The notes under the pieces: generated by a model
The model's input: only the letters and a program-made list of their open reading frames with translations
Databases searched by the model: none
Told to the model about the DNA's origin: nothing
Program-made: the position numbers and the translations under genes
DNA from: Theristus sp. LFF4_11
Taxonomy: Eukaryota > Nematoda > Chromadorea > Monhysterida > Xyalidae
Assembly (NCBI GenBank): GCA_030248135.1
Contig: JASANC010000209.1
Location: forward strand, 1-64,000
Reading direction: 5' to 3'
Length of the DNA stretch: 64,000 bases
Part shown: piece after piece, positions 60,211-64,000 of the stretch
Position numbering within the stretch: the first letter of the stretch is position 1
Layout: each line of letters opens with the position of its first letter

Positions 60211-61265
60211 TCAGCCAGCACAGTGTGCGCCACTCACAAACGCGTGCGAGTGCACGGCCGGATGTGCGTCCGTGGTCGGTGGGCGGTACACTGCGTCGTC
60301 AATGACGTCGTCGTGCATCAGATGGCGCTCCCAAAACTCCGGATCCGACGGCGTCAGTTCGCCGCCGAAGCGGCCCACGTGACACGCGTGCATGACGCCT
60401 GCTGCTGCGTCTGGGGCGTCTGCGCCTGCCAACCGCGCCTGCTGTGCACCACCGATCAAGGCGACACGCGAGCCTGCAACCAGCGCACTTCAATGGTGCC
60501 TTCCATCTGTTGAGCATAGGTCGCCGGCTGAGTGGCCGCTTTTGAATATGGGGCTCAGTGATTTGTCCACCCAGCTGCTCGCAGCCAATCACCATGCCAG
60601 ATGCACAAATAGCACACGTTTCACAGTTTGGAGCAACACACCAGCATCACAGTAGCATTTTCAGCAATGGACGTACCAGACAGGCTGCACGTACGCCGGC
60701 CACCGCCGTTGTCCACGTGCGACCCACCAAACGTGAATTGGTCGTTGTGCCCGACGCCAAGACCAAGCACGCCGTATTCGCTGAAGCACAAATGCACAAC
60801 GCTGACGAACGAATGAAAACGCATTGAACTGTGCAACTGAACAAACCGTTTAGCGCGCACAAACAGGAACAAAACGAGCATGACGATGACGACCAACATG
60901 AACAGGATGACAAGCGTGGACGTGCTGTCGTACCACGATGCCTCGACGGTATTCATGCCTGATGGCGTTGCGTCTTCTGCAATGATAACAAGCGACTGAT
61001 GCACTGCAACAATCAAACCGGTGACAAGTCGATTGGGCTTGCCTGAAAGCGTCGCCGTAAAATTGAGAGCGTGCCCAAGTGTGGTTGTGGTGGCCGGTGC
61101 TGAGGCGGATGCAAGCCGCGTGCTCAGTGCCGCTTTATCAACGTACGATGAAAGAGCGCCAGCGTCGCCCTCGGATGTGCCGTTCTCTGCGGACGGCGCC
61201 ATCTGCTCTGATTTCGCAATCAGACTTGTCAGCAGCTCAGCCATTGTCAGTTCAGAGGAACTACT
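60211..61265 (-). CDS. Single-pass membrane protein, unknown family (5' exon missing)
   Basis: Exons 61,265-60,847, 60,780-60,677 and 60,473-60,211 join in phase. The extracellular part is Ser/Thr/Ala-rich (MAELLTSLIAKSEQM, SARENG-type Asn-glycosylation sites such as NGTS and NFTA), followed by a strong hydrophobic span LVILFMLVVIVMLVLFLFV, a basic RAKRR stop and a cytoplasmic tail with GGELTPSDPEFWERHLMHDD and VYRPPTTDAHPAVHSH. A 66-nt stretch (61,042-60,977) begins GCAAGC and ends CAG in frame, a possible GC-AG intron. A preceding exon with KLSNFIVGVSAKDFSLQPNE near 61,340 may belong. Family not recognised. Confidence 0.5.
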
Positions 61266-61344
61266 CTGGAAAAACATTCAATCTCGTTTGGTTGCAGTGA
61301 AAAGTCTTTTGCACTGACACCGACAATAAAATTGGAAAGCTTGC

Positions 61345-63758
61345 TAAAAAAAAATACACGATTCAATTCAACAACAGGAACTGAAAATAAAGCATGATGT
61401 TTGTTGAGCAGGTATAAAATGCAAGGTAACAAGCACCGGCATAGCTTCTGGCATGTGCAGCGCTGCCCCAGCAAGCATACAACGCACTGGCCAACATGAG
61501 CTTGTGTCGTTCAATCAATAAACAACATGCACGCAATAAGCCTGCGCAGTTGCAAAAAACACACTGCTGAGTTAAGCGGCAACAACAAGAATATGAAACG
61601 AACAAAATTGAAATGTACCAGCTAGCTAGCCAATGGGCTGGCCAAGACAGCGTAGTGCAACACTTGTTTTGTTACTTCACTGAAACCATTGCGAAATCTC
61701 TTTATCTTTATGCAACGTCCGTGAATACTGCAGATAGAATATACGATTGCAACGGACGAAATAAAACACTGACAATTTTGGACAATGGAAAAAAATAAAA
61801 TGGGATCTTCGAAGCTTCACAAAAAAATCACAAACTTGCGTGCAATGCAGAAAACAGTTTCTCAATTTTCAAAAACCTCTCATGTTAAACGTGGTCAGAA
61901 ACAAAACCGAGATTGACGAACAGTAAAATATTCGAGAGCGATACATTTTGCGGCAATTTTATGCGACAGAAGAACACACCGAACAATCACAAGGTAGAAA
62001 AAACAAAATGAATACGGTGACGTGACAAGAACAATAAAGGAAGCGCAAAGGTACCAAAAACAATTTCCAAACAGCAAAATTGCAACTGCCAGTTTCAAAA
62101 AATTTTGAATAAAGTTAGACTCAAAGTTCGTTCTAAAATGTTCGAATTTACAACTGAAAAGTTCAGCCGCATAAAATCCATTGTGAATTAACCACCCAAC
62201 AGTTTGTAACATTGTCATAAAAAAACATGCGTGGAAATGAAAAGCTCATTGTGGATTGGCAACACAGTCTCGTCTTACGTAGTCACGTGCAAGCCAAAGT
62301 CTGCCACGAATTCGCCAATCAAAACGATCACGGGCAAACGTCAACATGCACGTGTGTACTAGTCATTAGATACAACATGCAGGTGACGCACTGCTGCACT
62401 TTCCCTATCCGCTTTTTACAATTCTCAAAGTCGACTTTTTACCCAATTTCACGATCGTTCATACCGTATTAAACCCCCCCCCCCCCCACCAATAAACCCC
62501 CACCCCCACGACAAGTTTCCGAACAATCCCCCACAAATAATCCCCCATGGGGGTAATTAGAAACCTGTTTGAAACACATACCCAGCGAATTCAGTGGCTG
62601 AATGCAGTGACATTGGTGAAATTTTGCTACCAAAGGCCCCAAAGGGATGAGTTAATGGTTATTTCATTACAAAAGGCTGTTACAAAAGGAAATCTCTGTG
62701 AAAAATAGAAATTTCTGCGACTTTCTTGCTTGCCATGAAAGGTATTTTTGCCATTTTTCAACAAACCCCCACCCCTAGAATTTTTTGTAAATAACCCCCC
62801 ACCCACCAATAAACCCCCACCCCTAAAAGTCGCTGACGTATTAATCCCCCATGGGGGTTTATTGGAGGTAATACGGTATGTTTTTCGAAGCAAACCGATA
62901 ACAAGTACAGTGTCTCCAAATCCAATGGGAAAACGGCTCATTCTCGAGTTTGGTTTCAAGTTGGATTTTGAACACTGCTTGAGAAATGTTTACCATTGAT
63001 TGCGTTTACAACTTTGAATTAATAATTCTTTCTAAAAACCTGAAGCCCGGAAGTTCAAAGTTCAAAATTGCATTTGCTGACCGTACTTGTTGATTCGTGA
63101 TCTTTTGCAGTTTTGTTTTTTCCTTTTTTTTGATTTCATAATTGATTTTGCTTTTGAACCAAACTTCTGCGGATTGATGAAAGTGACGTTGCTGCAAAGA
63201 TTGGCAATTGGCATAAGAAATAAACCGTTTTTAAAAAAAAAGGTTTTATTTTTTGTCTTTCAAAAATAAAAAAAACCGGTTTTACCTTAAACCTTTTTTC
63301 CAAACTTTCGGTGCTTCAAAACTATTAGGTGCATGATATTGCAAAATTATATGTAGCAAAACTAAAAAATGGGCAGTGTGAAAACTGGATTTGTGAAATA
63401 TCTAGATACTATCAGATTTACTTTTCTTGAATCTCTAGACTGTATAAACGGTATAAACGACTGTATAAACGGTATATGTTTATTTCGACTGTATAAACGG
63501 AAATAAAACCGTTTTTTTTCCTGGCCGTATAAAAAACGTTTTTTACCAACCCCAATTTTTGCCAACGAAATTTTAACACAATCAACGGCAAATATTTCTC
63601 CACAGTGTTCAAAACATCAGACCGAATATTTGAACAAGAACTCGAAAACGTGCCGTTTCGCTGACCATTGTTTTTAGACACCCTGTACATAAACATAGTA
63701 GCGCCGAATGGTGGTTGACTGTGTATGATGCTGATGTCAATTATAAAAAAGTTGCACA
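61345..63758. other. Intergenic region with a C/G-rich MITE and a hAT family D relic
   Basis: Apart from the MITE at 62,461-62,879, about 63,200-63,555 resembles the ends of the element in MIA40 intron 2 (AAACCGGTTTT, TACCAACCC) and holds short ACTGTATAAACGG iterations at 63,430-63,500. An isolated GACACCCTGTA at about 63,678 resembles a mariner-type end. No gene is recognised. Confidence 0.45.
62461..62879. mobile_element. MITE with ATACCGTAT ends and CCCCCA runs
   Basis: The ends ATACCGTATTAAACCCCC and TTTATTGGAGGTAATACGGTAT are inverted repeats. Inside, CCAATAAACCCCCACCCC blocks recur near both ends and CCCCCATGGGGG occurs twice. About 419 bp, non-coding; superfamily not identified. Confidence 0.6.
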
Positions 63759-64000
63759 TCAGGCGATCGGTTTGTTGATCTCATGGCCGACCCGGTACGA
63801 CTGTATTTTCAGCCAGTCGACCTTGGTGCGCGTGACGGGCAGCTGACGGCGCAACGCCTTGAACGTCGTCTCGGACATTGTCTGGTAGTTCTCGTGCACG
63901 GCGGCCTGCACACAACGTGCGAGGCGTGTCACGATGCTGCTGGGTCAGTCACAATGAAAGCAATCACAGAAGCAACGCACCTGGTAGGCGCCCTCTTCCT
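63759..64000 (-). CDS. CAPZA: F-actin capping protein subunit alpha, C-terminal exons (gene continues beyond window)
   Basis: Terminal exon 63,905-63,759 encodes [20 protein letters not shown] then [16 protein letters not shown] and a short tail ending KPIA. This is the highly conserved CapZ alpha C terminus, including the alpha tentacle that binds the actin barbed end. The preceding exon ends at 63,981 (EEGAYQ, donor GTGCGT) and runs off the window. CapZ is a heterodimer with CAPZB in the cytoplasm. Confidence 0.93.

Noticed and set aside
61895..62218. Minus-strand hydrophobic frame of 107 codons
   Set aside because: AT-rich sequence readily gives Phe/Leu-rich frames; no start context, splice sites or family resemblance.

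Overview
The window is animal nuclear DNA: spliced genes, short introns ending in TTTCAG-like acceptors, long introns that carry transposons, AATAAA signals, and metazoan protein families (copine, synaptotagmin-type C2 protein, MIA40/CHCHD4, BBS1, OXLD1, dermatopontin-like protein, C-type lectin, CapZ alpha). BBS1 with an RFX-type X-box implies an animal with cilia. The compact introns and degenerate splice donors suggest a small invertebrate; I cannot name the phylum or species. Exon structures below were assembled by hand from reading frame, splice phase and remembered family sequence; no alignment or RNA evidence was available.

Layout. 1-9,220 is a nest of non-autonomous DNA transposons: hAT-like families with 8-bp target duplications, foldback elements and a tRNA-derived SINE. 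9,300-11,452 (+) is MIA40/CHCHD4. 12,250-13,096 is a foldback with a 21-bp periodic motif array. 13,660-17,635 (+) is a copine with a tandem pair of alternative exons. 20,837-21,602 (+) is a probable one-pass membrane protein with a poly-Asn tract. 21,771-24,899 is a 3.1-kb foldback flanked by TTAA. 28,222-28,806 (+) is a small unknown gene. 32,302-34,755 (+) is a tandem-C2 synaptotagmin-like gene. 35,616-38,522 is a 2.9-kb foldback. 38,824-39,742 (+) is a C-type lectin/PAN-like secreted protein, followed by two minus-strand cysteine-containing secreted or membrane genes (about 42.5-40.4 kb).

43.6-46.9 kb (+) holds two tandem paralogues that share their N-terminal (DCERL...KR) and C-terminal (NRGRSG) ends but have entirely different low-complexity repeat cores. 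46.9-52.1 kb is dominated by Tc1/mariner-type elements with CAGGGTG termini and relic transposase pieces. 52.2-54.1 kb (-) has unknown exons and a dermatopontin-like secreted gene. 54,660-57,853 (-) is a complete BBS1 (594 codons as assembled), head-to-head with OXLD1 (58,415-58,986, +); a near-consensus X-box lies between them. A one-pass membrane protein gene (61,265-60,211, -) and the 3' end of F-actin capping protein alpha (64,000-63,759, -) close the window.

The genes do not form one pathway: MIA40 and OXLD1 are mitochondrial, BBS1 is ciliary, copine and the C2 protein act at Ca2+/membrane interfaces, and several genes encode extracellular proteins. The points most worth following are the paired repeat-core paralogues, the copine alternative exon pair, the helically phased motif array in a foldback, the BBS1 X-box, and the GTNNG-type donor signal with GC-AG introns.
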